A DNA stretch of 64,000 nt from Cinnamomum chago. Lineage: Eukaryota; Streptophyta; Magnoliopsida; Laurales; Lauraceae. The stretch covers positions 41,276,501-41,340,500 of the forward strand of contig CP142460.1 of the NCBI GenBank assembly GCA_038049695.1. The letters run 5' to 3'. Below, in pieces: positions 35,296 to 46,500 of the stretch (position 1 is the first letter of the stretch; each line of letters starts with the position of its first letter). A program made the translations under genes and the position numbers. The notes below the pieces were generated by a model, which was not told the origin of the DNA, made no database searches, and was given only the letters and a program-made list of their open reading frames with translations.

Positions 35296-38200
35296 TGTTA
35301 GACCCCGACCCAGACCAAGTCGTTTTGTGTGCGATTAGTATGTGTTTAGTCCTAAGTGGGTTTAGTTGTTGTTGAGTTAGAAATGATTAGTTTAGTCTTG
35401 GACATAGCTTTGGGAATTTCGAGAACGTTTAGTATTAGTCAGACACACTCAGGAAGGCCTGAGTGCGAGTGAGAACTTGGGAGGATCGTATCGGTTTTCG
35501 TGTGATTGTGATCTTGATTTCATTTGAATGATTTTTCTATGTGTTACAACTTTCGTTTTGAGCTCATTCTTGTTTGAGGCCCAAAAACCCAAGTTTTGGC
35601 CCAAAGAGGGTAAAATTGTCTTTCTTGTACAAATCTGGACACAATTTTTGAGATCTCAAAACCATGTCAAAAATATACTTTTTGGAAACTAGATTTTTCG
35701 ACGATCGTTTTATCCTTCTTCGTCGAAGTCATCCGAGGCTCGCAAGATCGTGTTTTGATCACTTTAAGTTTAGTTAGTTGGGGCCCATTTTCCTCACTTA
35801 AACCCCATCTCCCCCTCTTTTCAATCACGTTACCAAATCTCTGCAATTTTCTTGACCTAGGGTTGAAAAACCCCTTTTCTCTTCCATCTTCCTCACCTTG
35901 CATGAGCTAGCTGGAAGACTCCAAAGAAGATTCCAAGGCTACCATTTTCTTCCCCTCATCTCAAGCTTCCTATTGATATCTTCTTCTTGAAAGCTAAGGT
36001 TGAGAAAGCCCTCTATTTGTCTTCATTTCTCTTTTTTGATCTTCTTTAGGTAAGAGCTTCCACTCATATCTTTCATGGAGTTATTTTGGTTCCTCAAGAT
36101 CATGTTTTTCATGTTTGCAAACCCTTTTGTCAAAATGGGTTCCTTGGTTCCATTTTTGAGTAAGTTGTGTGGTTTTCTCTTGGGTTTTCTTGTAGTGTTG
36201 GATTAGCTTGAGAGAAGTGCTTGAGAAGGATTTTTTAGCATTTGGGCAAGGCAAGTAATCTCTATAGGATCATTGTGCATGTGTATTTTAAGCTACACTG
36301 TTGTTTTGGAAATTTTGCATATGAATGTGTTTACAAGCTTCATGATCATGTTCTCTTCGGAATGAATGTTTAAGATTTGGAAAAACATGTGTTTTGTCCC
36401 TTGGAGAGCATGTAGGCTCAAGGAGTGCAAGTGGAATGAGAAATAAGAAGAAGGGAAGAAGAAATGTGCAAAAATCTGCACTGGACTGCATTTTCCGTGC
36501 AGTTCGGTCAGCCTTCGGTCGGCTGGCGGCTAACCGAAATTCCCATTTCGGTTAACCGCGAGCTGACCGAGCTCGGCGGTTCCCTTTCCAGAAGCTGGCA
36601 TTTCGTCAGGGAGTTGCGGTCAGCTTGTCGGTCAGCGAGCGGCTAGCCGCCATACCCCATCTCGGCTAACCGCTGGCCAACCGTGCATTGTCGGTTCCTT
36701 TTCCCGAGAGCTCCATTTTAGACTGGGTTTCAGCGGTCAGCCCTATGGTCAGCTCACGGCTAACCGCCATGTCTCAGTTCGGCTAACCGTAAGCTAACCG
36801 TAGTCATTTCAGTTCCTTTTTCAGAGGGCTGTGTTGGACCTGGATTTCTAGCGGTCAGCTCGTCGGTCAGCTGGCGGCTAGCCGCCAGACCTTAGTTCGG
36901 CTAGCCGACACCTGACCACGAGGTGACCGATTTGGCAGATTTCCTGTTTTGAAGAGTTTTGCAAGTATGAAAACTAGAACATGTTAAGTGGCCTTTAGCC
37001 TGATATTCTGCACTCGAAACCCTAGATGTCCTTGAACTTCTGGGGCACCAATTCTTTATTTTTCCCTACATCTGGGCTTCGACTACACAACGATCGACCA
37101 AGGGTCCTTGCATGAACTTGATAGGCTTTGTATTCGTGCTTTGGTTTCGATATAATGATTATCATCGTGTACTCGTTTTGAAGTTAAGTACAAGCTAGTT
37201 TTGAAGATGTGTTTCAAGAAAAAGGGGATCACTTCCTAAGCGTGTTATGCATATTAATTATGCCCTTGCTAGTCGTGTTCATCATGCTTTGATAAGTGAT
37301 TTCCCCCTTTTTATCTCGACGTGCTTAGACCGTGTTTCGCGTGTTTTGTGCATTCATGAATTAAGTAAACACCACTGAGCTTAGACTGCCCTTTCAGTTT
37401 GATCCACTGTCTGGGGGTCTTTAAACATGTGGACTGTCTGCAGACTGGTCGTGTATTTATTACACATCGTGCGTGTCCGGTTCCGCGGCCGGAATTCCCG
37501 TCTTTGTGGGAAATCGTGTCGTGCTTATATTATGTATATCGTGCTTGTCGTGCGTGCTTGCTCTTTTCATTATATAAATGATAGAGAAAGGATGAGCTCT
37601 TTGTGGTTGATAAATATTCATGATATATTATGTACTCATGCTAGTTTGTTTTAGTACCTCAGCTCGATTAAATATTCCTGCAAATATATCTCAGTCATTA
37701 TAGTATTTCAAATCAAGGATTTGTTTACATGTTTTCTGAAACGTTATTGTTCATGCTTATGCCTAAATCGATTACCTGCCAAACCGTTGTGTTTGACCCT
37801 TGTCTATTGGTGCCCAGGTGCAGGAGACGTGCCCTTTGAGGAGGAGCATCGGGAGGAGGCTTGTGAGCCAACCCCTGTGAGAGAGTGGCAGCCCGACGAT
37901 GTCATCTAGACGTCGGGCGGGTTCTTGAGTCTCGTCACCTTTTTGTCATGGGGTTTCTTTTGGTTATATTTTTGGAGAAGTGTATTGGCCTCTGTTGGCC
38001 TCTTATGGAACTGTAACTAAACTTAAATTACCTTCTTGTTCGTCTTGTAACTTGAATTATACGGGGAATGCCTTGTTAGCTTCTTTCTTTGATACATATG
38101 TCTTGTATTATTGTTAGGGCACTTAAATATTTTATTGGTGCTCATCTTGTTGTGTTTTGCTACACGCTTCCGCATACTTAATCATGTGAGTCAGATTCCG

Positions 38201-38301
38201 CGCGTCTTTGGGAATCCTCACCGCGGGAACCTGTGGGAAAACAGTAGACAGTGCAACACACGAACGTCGCGGGCCCGGGGTCCTGTTCCGGGGTCGCGAC
38301 A
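35296..38301 (+). repeat. Tekay 3' LTR
   Basis: 3,006 bp, about 98.4% identical to the 5' LTR by eye, almost all substitutions and mainly transitions. It contains the same palindromic-core array (about 36505-36940, with the 18-bp palindrome at 36871-36888) and TATA box (37571-37578). Confidence 0.95.
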
Positions 38302-39347
38302 TCTCTCGAAGTGTGTCAAGGAAGATTTATTTCAAGAGACTCATCAAGCTTTTGGAAGGCCCGGATTCGTCCAGATAGCCTCCTTTTGTGTGCCAACCAT
38401 CTTAGGTATTACGGACTCAAAACCTTTTCCTCTATGGACCCTAGGACCCTTGGAAGCCTTGGTTTAAAAGCTACTTTCAAAATATTTTCTTCACATTCTG
38501 TTTTGTCCAAAATAAGGAGGTTCGGTGACCTTTCGGTTACCTTGCGGCTAGCCTGTTTGCAAAAAGCGGCTAACCGCCAGGTAACCGAAATCCCTCGGCT
38601 ACATTTCCAGAATGCCTCTCAGTTGTTAAGGGAGTTCGGCTACCCCGTGGTTACCTGTCGGCTAACCGCCATGTGGGTTGGCGGCTAACCGCCAGGTAAC
38701 CGAAATCCCTCGGCTACATTTCCAAAATGCAAACCTCTCAACTATTAAGGGAGTTCGGCCACCCCGCGGTTACCTTTCAGCTAACCGCCATGTGGGCTGA
38801 CAGCTAACCACCAGGCAACCGAATTTCACGGTTACTTTTCTAGAATGCATCATGTTTTTTGGAAAGTAAATGCGGTCACCCAGCGGTCACATCACGGTTA
38901 ACCGCCAAGGCCACCGACGGCTAACCGCGAGCTTACCGAATTAGAAAAAGTAGCCGTTACATCAGAACAATTGAAATGAGGCTAGCCGAACTGCCGAGAG
39001 GTTAGCCGCCATAACTAGCCATTGGGAACTTTTCTATATATTTCTAGAGTTCGTTTTGCACAGGATGTGCACAGTTTTGAGACCTTGTTTGACTTATTTT
39101 TCCCTATCTATTCTAAGCTCTCAAACCCTCTTCCAAACACATTTAAACCTTATCTAGAAAATGTATGATCTGTTTTAGCTCCAAGATAAGTGTGAATGGA
39201 AGAAAGGCTTCTAGGTTGATTTTCAAATAGATTAAATACATGATATCCTAGAATCCAAACCTCTTAAACCTTGGTTTTGCATCACAATGGAGGATCTACA
39301 TCAACACCAAGCTTGCTTCAAGAGGTTATAGCTTCAACTACAGTTGG
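38302..39347 (+). repeat. SIRE 5' LTR, middle part, with palindromic-core array
   Basis: Continuation of the SIRE LTR after the Tekay insertion. 38515-38945 is a tandem array of units of roughly 110-130 bp with cores GGCGGCTAACCGCC, flanking GGTTACC/GGTAACC words and a box like GGCTACATTTCCAGAATGC. The layout of each unit (TTTCCAGAA, then AGGGAGTT, then CGGCTANCCGCCAT) parallels the Tekay LTR array. Confidence 0.8.
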
Positions 39348-40974
39348 TGAAAGTCTGGGATCCGAACCCTAGAGGGGGGGGGGTGAATAGGGTGAGCTTC
39401 AAATTAGTGACCAAAAACGCCCAATTTTAACTTCTTTAAATTACATTAGTCACATGTGATGATATAGAACTAAAATGCGAAAGCTAATAAAAATAATCAT
39501 CACAAAGCATTCACCATCACACAATGATTTATAGTGGTTCGGCCTCAATGCCTACATCCACTACCGGCTTGTGTTCTAACACCCCACCAGATTTCCACTA
39601 TTTATGCTTTTCAATAGGCTAAGCAATAACCTTTACATTATGCTTTTCAAGGCTAAATAATAACCTTTACAAGTTATGAATTCTCAAAGAAGTGTTAACA
39701 TAAACACTTTAAGAGATTATACTTAAAGCTCAAAACATTTTCCTCTTAAATAGGCTAATATGAAAGTTAAAACAAACTCACACAACACTCTATGAAATGC
39801 AAAGATGAATGCTCATGGTGTGTGTGTGAAAACTTCAATCAAGTTTAAATTAAGCCCAATCAATATATGCTTAACGCATTTAAAAGTTTTAAGGCACACA
39901 AAAGATTTGATTGAAGTGAAATGCAAATCACATGTATAAATACTAACTTGTTGATGATATGAAAATCAAAGGGTCACAAGTTGTATGAAACTATTTAAGA
40001 CTAAACATGTGATGCATGTGCAATGTTGTTTTCAAAAACAAAGTAGCTAAAACATGGTTCTAATGTGATTTGAAAACAACAAGTAATGATTCGACCAAGT
40101 AAATGAATCATGCTATAAAAATAACCAAAGGTTTTGACAAAGCATGATTTATAAAATTTAAAACAAACTTGGTTCGAATCAAGATGAAGAATCCAATACA
40201 ACTTAGATCAAAGATTAAATGTAAATAATGGATTCAACACATCATAGTTATCATGCTAAAATTTATTTTTCAAATATTTAAACAAAGCATGAAAACATAT
40301 GATAAGGAAAACTAAGCTTACATAGATGATTTACTTATGATTCCAAGCTTTAACTTCCCTTTTTGACCAACTAGCCTCCTTTAGCTCATTCCCCTTTGTT
40401 TGACCTCAAAACACCTCAAGGAGTATCCCTTGGATCCTCAAATTTGGCTAAGGAATGAACTTCAATTTATAGAAAAAGTTGTCCAACGGCGATCTTGTCG
40501 GTCAACCGACATTTGGAGTTCGGTCGACTGAACTCAACGGTCATAAAACGGCTATTTTTGACCATTCTGGAATTGGGACCGACAGCTGACCGAACTTTCC
40601 CTGATTTTTTAAAGACTAGAAAAATGATTTTAAAAAAAGGGAAACTTGGTCTTAGAGGCCTAGGCCATTGAAACAAGCCTGGAAACATGTTTTAAATCAT
40701 TCTAAGAGTTATAAAAACATGAAACCTAAAATGCCTAAGTTTATTTGAAACTTTTAAAACCATAGGCAAGCTTGATTTGAAAATCTTCTTTTGAAAACTA
40801 AATGCATCCAAGTAAAAAATCAAAACATGCATAAATCAAAATCACTATAAGTCTAAAACAAGGCATGTGTAAATCAAGATTTCAAGATTTTCTAAATCAA
40901 TACATGTGTGAAAATTTGAATGATGCTAAAATGATAATGCATCCATCAAATTGCAATACACAAAATCCCTAACA
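39348..40974 (-). mobile_element. SIRE-type solo LTR, inverted, nested in the SIRE LTR
   Basis: 1,627 bp, TGAAAGTCTGG...CCCTAACA on the plus strand, with a perfect target duplication GTTGG (39343-39347, 40975-40979). Read on the minus strand it starts TGTTAGGG, has CCGAACCACTATAAATC (39527-39543) as its TATA region and a CACCCCC...TCTAGG tract near its end. All three are shared with the host SIRE LTR. It is a near relative inserted in opposite orientation and later reduced to a solo LTR by recombination. Confidence 0.93.
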
Positions 40975-40979
40975 GTTGG

Positions 40980-41479
40980 AGCTTCAATGAACACTTCTAG
41001 ACTTCAACAAAGGCAAGTGTTTTGCTTCTCATCAACATCTACAACTGGTGTATTCTATGATAGTGGTGTGAAAATCTGTGATTCAATCACTCTAAAATGT
41101 GTGTGGGGGATTAGATTTGTGTGATCGAACCTCGTTACCAAAATTGTGTTGTGTAAGTGATTGAATTCATTACTTGTGTAGTTTTGATTCATCATAGTGG
41201 AACCAAGGGACTTAGTGACCCTTGTGAGTGGATGTAGGACATGGTCCGAACCACTATAAATCTGTGTGCATCTCTTTATGTTGCTTGTCTCAATGTCTTG
41301 ATCTAGTCTCATATGCTATCTTTAACATTGAACATTGCTTTTTGCACTCACTTTGTCTACAGAACACTTATTTACTTTGACATCTTGTTTAATCAATTAA
41401 AAAGTGGTAATGAAATTTCGTAGTCCTATTCACCCCCCCCCCCTCTAGGACTTTTACAATGGCCGCAGGTGCACTTTCA
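40980..41479 (+). repeat. SIRE 5' LTR, 3' part
   Basis: Contains the SIRE promoter block CCGAACCACTATAAATCTG, then a C-rich tract CACCCCCCCCCCC with TCTAGGAC, and ends GCACTTTCA at 41479. Confidence 0.85.
41253..41262 (+). promoter_or_regulatory. SIRE LTR TATA box
   Basis: ACTATAAATC, at the same relative place as in the SIRE solo LTR (minus strand, 39527-39543), about 220 bp before the LTR end. Confidence 0.65.
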
Positions 41480-41481
41480 AT

Positions 41482-41492
41482 TGGTATCAGAG
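41482..41492 (+). other. SIRE primer-binding site
   Basis: TGGTATCAGAG, the initiator-Met tRNA complement typical of Copia, begins two bases after the LTR end. Confidence 0.9.
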
Positions 41493-41547
41493 AGGGTTAC
41501 TCCCTTGAGGCTTTGCAACCCGGAGTTGATCTACCTCTTTTTCTCTT

Positions 41548-43350
41548 GTGCCAATGTCTAATCCAGAAGGTAGTACCGTAAACAGACCACCATTGTTTGA
41601 TGGTACTAACTATGCCTTTTGGAAAGCCCGAATGACCGTGTTTCTCAAATCCATTAGTGGAGAGGTGTGGGATGCTGTGGAGGATGAATGGACTCCTCCT
41701 ACTTTCACAGCTGAAGATGGCACTGTCAAGCCTCTTCCAAAGGCCAAATGGATAGCTAATCAAAAAGCATTGAGAGACTATGATGCTAAGGCTTTGAATG
41801 CCATAACCTGTGCCATGAATGCTAAAGAGTACAAAAAGATTATGACATGTACCACATCTAAACAAGCTTGGGGGCTGTTGGAAACAAATTATGAAGGAAC
41901 AACCATTGTTAAGAGAGCCAAGCTCCAAATGCTAACTTCCCAATTTGAATCTCTAAGAATGAGAGAAGATGAAATGTTTGATGAGTTTCGAACAAAGCTA
42001 ACGGTGATCGTTAATGAGATGTGGTCACTCGGTGAGCAAATCCCTGAAGGCAAAGTTTGTAGCAAAATCCTTAGGTCTCTACCTGAAAGATTTCACCCCA
42101 AAGTGACTTCTATAGAAGAGTATAATGACCCTGAAACTATGAAAGTAGAAGAACTAATGGGTAACATTAGAACCTTTGAGATGAAATTGAATAATGCTTT
42201 TAATAAATCCAAAGATAAGAAATCTATAGCTTTAAAGGCTTATCAACCATCTCCATCTAAAGAAGAATCAGGAAATGAAAATGAAAGTGATGATGAGGAT
42301 GTTGCATTACTTACTAAAAGATTCTTAAGATAATTTAAGAAAAAGACTTCTAAGTTTAATAGAAAAGAGAAACCATTTGATAAAAGTAAAAACAAAGCCA
42401 GCTCCTCCTCTAAGTATCAATCCAAAAATGTAAAATGCTATAACTGTCAAAAGTTTGGACACATATCAACTGAGTGTCCAATGGAAAGCCAAGTTAAGAA
42501 AAAGACTCTTGTGGCTACATGGGATGACTCTTCTGAAGCTGAATCAGACTTAGATGAATCACACAAAGATGAGACAGAAAATTACACTATACTAATGGCC
42601 AGAACAGTGTCTGATCCATCACTTGAGATAACAGAAAATTCTGGAAAAACTGATGTTGAGAAATCTGAGGATGAGTCTGAATCTGATTATGACAACTCAG
42701 ATAATGAAAAAGATGATGTTGATTCTCAAGTAACATATGATAGACTTTATGAGGAGAGCTGCAAATTGATTGAAGCCATGAGCAAACAAAAATCCAAGAA
42801 TAAAGTCTTAAAAGACAAAATTGAAACCTTAACTGATGAAAAGAATACCTTAGCATTTGAACTAAATGAAGTTAATTCTAAATTTCAAATTGCTAATGAA
42901 AAGTTAATCAAGTTTAAGAACGATGAAAAAGAAGATGAAACTCTAAAAGAAGTAAATACACAATTAAGGGATGAAGTCACTCGTCTGAAATGGTTTAAAG
43001 AGAAGTATGAGTATTCATTTACCCATGGAAAAGAAAATTTTGAAAGACTTTTTAAAATGGAAAAATATCATAGAGACAAAACTGGATTAGGATTCAACAA
43101 AGAAGACAAACTTAATCCTAATGCCTCTACTGTGTTTGTGAAAGGAGTGGCTTCCTCTAGTAGTCAAATCAATTCTGAAATTACATGTTATTCATGTGGA
43201 AGCAAAGGACATGACAAGTATGAGTGCAAAATGAAACAAATTAAAAGACAGTCAACCAAAACATGTGTCAACCCCCATAAAGATAAACAAACTAAATATC
43301 TTCTCAGAACAATTCAATCAACCACTCAGTCTCTCAAAAATTAAATGTGT
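41548..43350 (+). mobile_element. SIRE gag region
   Basis: Begins MSNPEGSTVNRPPLFDGTNY, the N-terminal gag signature of this lineage (DUF4219/UBN2-type, with AFWKARMTVFLKS and AWGLLETNYEGT). A CCHC knuckle (CYNCQKFGHISTEC) lies near 42440, followed by a long acidic and coiled-coil stretch and a second CCHC (CYSCGSKGHDKYEC) near 43190. The long spacer between knuckles is a SIRE/Maximus feature. Fossil, with a few breaks. Confidence 0.88.
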
Positions 43351-43559
43351 TGATCAAACAAATTGGTCGTCTAAAGTTACAATTCCTTAATCATACAAAA
43401 GCTGTTGAATCAACTGAAAACTACTCTAAGAAACCTTTTCACCAACAAAATCCTAACAAAGCAAGGTCTTAAGGTCTTAGTGAAATCCCTATCATCCAAA
43501 GATTCATATGGGTTCCCAAGAACAAAGGCCTAGTAGTTCACACAGCTCTTAAAGCTGTT

Positions 43560-46500
43560 GACCAATCCTTGTGGTACCTAGATAATGGATGTTCTAGACA
43601 CATGACTGGGGATAGAGCACATTTCTCTACTTTAATTGAATATGAGGGTGGAACTGTCACTTTCGGTGATGGAAATGTTGCTAGAGTAATTAGTAAGGGT
43701 ACATTGATTGTTCCTAACATGCCTGTTATTGAAAATGTTTTATATGTCGTTGGTTTGAAACATAACTTGCTTAACATTTCTCAAATATGTGATAAAGATC
43801 ATGTTGTTAACTTTAGTAGTCATGGTTGTGAGATCTCCAAAAATGGAAAGGTTATTCTAGGAGGCCTTAGAACCAATGACAACTGTTATGTTATTAGTAA
43901 CCACTCTCACATTGCCCATCTTGATGAAGCTCAACTATGGCATCAAAGACTTGGACATGTGAACTTTAGAGACCTGTCCAATTTGAACAAGTATGTAAAG
44001 GGTCTTCCAAAAATCAGCAAAGAGTCAAAAACAGTCTGCGGAGAATGTCAAAAAGGTAAACAAATCAGAAACTCTCACAAAAAGACCAAGTCTCTAAAGA
44101 CCTCTAGACCTCTAGAGCTTCTCCATATGGACCTGGTTGGTCCAACAAAGAAAGGGACTAAGGGTGGTAAAAGATACTTTCTTGTTATTATTGATGATTA
44201 TTCCAGATTCACTTGGGTTGCATTTCTAAGAGAGAAATCTGATGCTTATGTTGAACTTAAAAAGATTGTGAAAAGGATCCAAGTTGAAAAAGGAAGAGCA
44301 GTTGCTCGAATAAGAAGTGATCATGGTGGTGAATTTGAAAATACTAAGTTTGGAAAATATTGTGATAAGTATGGAATTCACCATGAATTTTCTGCCCCTA
44401 AAACTCCTCAACAAAATGGTATTACTGAGAGAAAGAGTCGAATCTTACAAGAGATGGCCATAGTTATGCTTCATGGAAAGAATGTTCCTAGGGATCTATG
44501 GGCTGAAGCAGTTAGTACAGCATGTCACAACATAAACAAGGTGTACTTGAGAACTGGCTTGGATAAAACTGCTTATGAATTATGGCATGAGAAAAGGCCT
44601 AACATTAGTTACTTTAAAATTTTTGGTAGCAAGTGCTATATACTCAAGGATAGAGAACACTTGAGCAAATTTGATTCTAAAAGTGATGAAGGCATTTTCA
44701 TTGGCTATTGTCAAAACAGTCGTGCTTACAGAGTGTTGAACATAAGCACTGGAGCCATGCAAAAATCTATAAATGTTGTCATTGATGACAAACTAAATGA
44801 TTTCAGTCATTAAGAAAACCCTGATAATGATGAGATAAATGTCCCCACTGAAAATTTGGATGAGTCTCCAATCTCTAAGGATTTGGTAAATGTGAAACAT
44901 CATTCTATGGACCACATTTTGGGAGATCCCTTGGTTGGTGACAAGACTAGAAGACAATTAGAAAACATTGTTAGCTATGTTTGCTTTACTTCTACTTTTG
45001 AACCTAAAAATGTTGATGAAGCTTTTTCTGATGATAATTGGATAAATGCTATGCAAGAAGAGCTAAATCAATTTGCTAGAAATGAAGTTTGGGATCTAGT
45101 GCCTAGACCCGATGACAAAAATGTTGTAGGTACCAAGTGGATTCACAAAAATAAATTTGATGAAAATGGTACCATTGTTAGAAACAAGGCCGGGCTGGTT
45201 GCCTAAGGATACTCTCAAATTGAAGGAATAGATTTTGAAAAATCTTTTGCTCTCGTTGCGAGACTTGAATCCATTAGAATCTTACTTGCCATTGCTTGTT
45301 CTTTAAAATCTAAACTATACCAAATGGATGTCAAAAGTGCTTTTCTAAATGGTATTTTGGAAGAAGAAGTTTACGTTGAGCAACCTAAAGGGTTTGAAGA
45401 CCCTAAGAAGCCTAATCATGTGTATCATCTTAGAAAGGCCCTCTATGGTCTCAAACAAGCCCCTAGAGCTTGGTATGAAAGGCTTACTCAATTCTTAATT
45501 GATCAAAACTTTGAAAGGAGTAGTGTGGATAAAACTCTCTTTATGTTGGAAGTAGGTGGGCCTCGTGGATATATTTTTCAAAACTTTTGACCCACTTGAC
45601 TCAGGGATCAACTATCCATAAGGCTACAAAACCCAATCCAGGATGCAATCCCTCATTCTCATCAATCATGTACAGTAATATAACCTATCTAGAAGATAGA
45701 AATCAGCAACTACATGCAACAAAATAGTCTACAACAAGTAGAAAAGTAGATTATACCTTTGGAGCCCGGTAGTGCTCTAATCGAGGAGAAGATAATTAAC
45801 TTGATCAAGAACTCTTCTTGAAACAATTAGAGATCTCCAAGACCTTGTTGTCTTCCACGCTATGACCCTCTATCAGATCTCTTTTCTTAAGAAGATGGGT
45901 GGGATCTCCAAGAGAAATCCCTAAAGGAAACTAGAAGAGAACTAGAAGAGGGAGAGAGAGAGAGTAGTGTGCAACTCTTGCACAATATGGGCAGGACGTG
46001 AATCACAATAATGGAATATTGCATGGATGTCCAAGGGTGTTTATTCCCTTATTTATAGCCCTCATGACTCCTCTTTTAACTCTCTTACAAATTTGTATTA
46101 GAAGTCACACTTTCACACAAATTAGTAGCTTACTATTACCACTATTAGCAGTCACACTTCAAATAGAAATAGTAACTTTCTAATTCCTTCCTTTTAGAGC
46201 TCAAGTAAGATTAGTAACTTTCTAATATCTTGGGCTAGTGTGGGGACCACTACGGATTCCTTAGAAAGCTGGCTCCAACTAGGATATGCGACCCCACATC
46301 TCATGTGCAATCCAGGCCCACAGTTAATTGCAAATAACACCACTACATAAATGCAATTGCACTCCAGACTTAGGAATAAATTACAATGAAGACCCTAAAC
46401 TTCCCAATTACTACAAGTAGGCCCCTCTATCAATATCCATGGATCAATTGGAATAAATATGTCCCATCCAATCTTAGATCCACATCTTATTATCCTCCTT

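Larger units (their letters stand above)
27442..38301 (+). mobile_element. Ty3/Gypsy chromovirus, Tekay (Del) lineage, structurally complete
   Basis: Two LTRs of 3,005 and 3,006 bp, both TGTTAGACC...GGTCGCGACA, flank a 4.85-kb internal region. The target duplication TCTCT is perfect (27437-27441 and 38302-38306). A primer site matching tRNA-iMet, a polypurine tract, gag, protease, RT, RNase H, integrase and a C-terminal chromodomain-like end are present in the Ty3 order. I count about 47 differences between the LTRs by eye, about 1.6%. That means an insertion of the order of half a million to two million years old, depending on the substitution rate assumed. The structure looks whole, but the coding region has around five breaks, so it is a fossil. 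It sits inside the SIRE 5' LTR. Confidence 0.95.
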
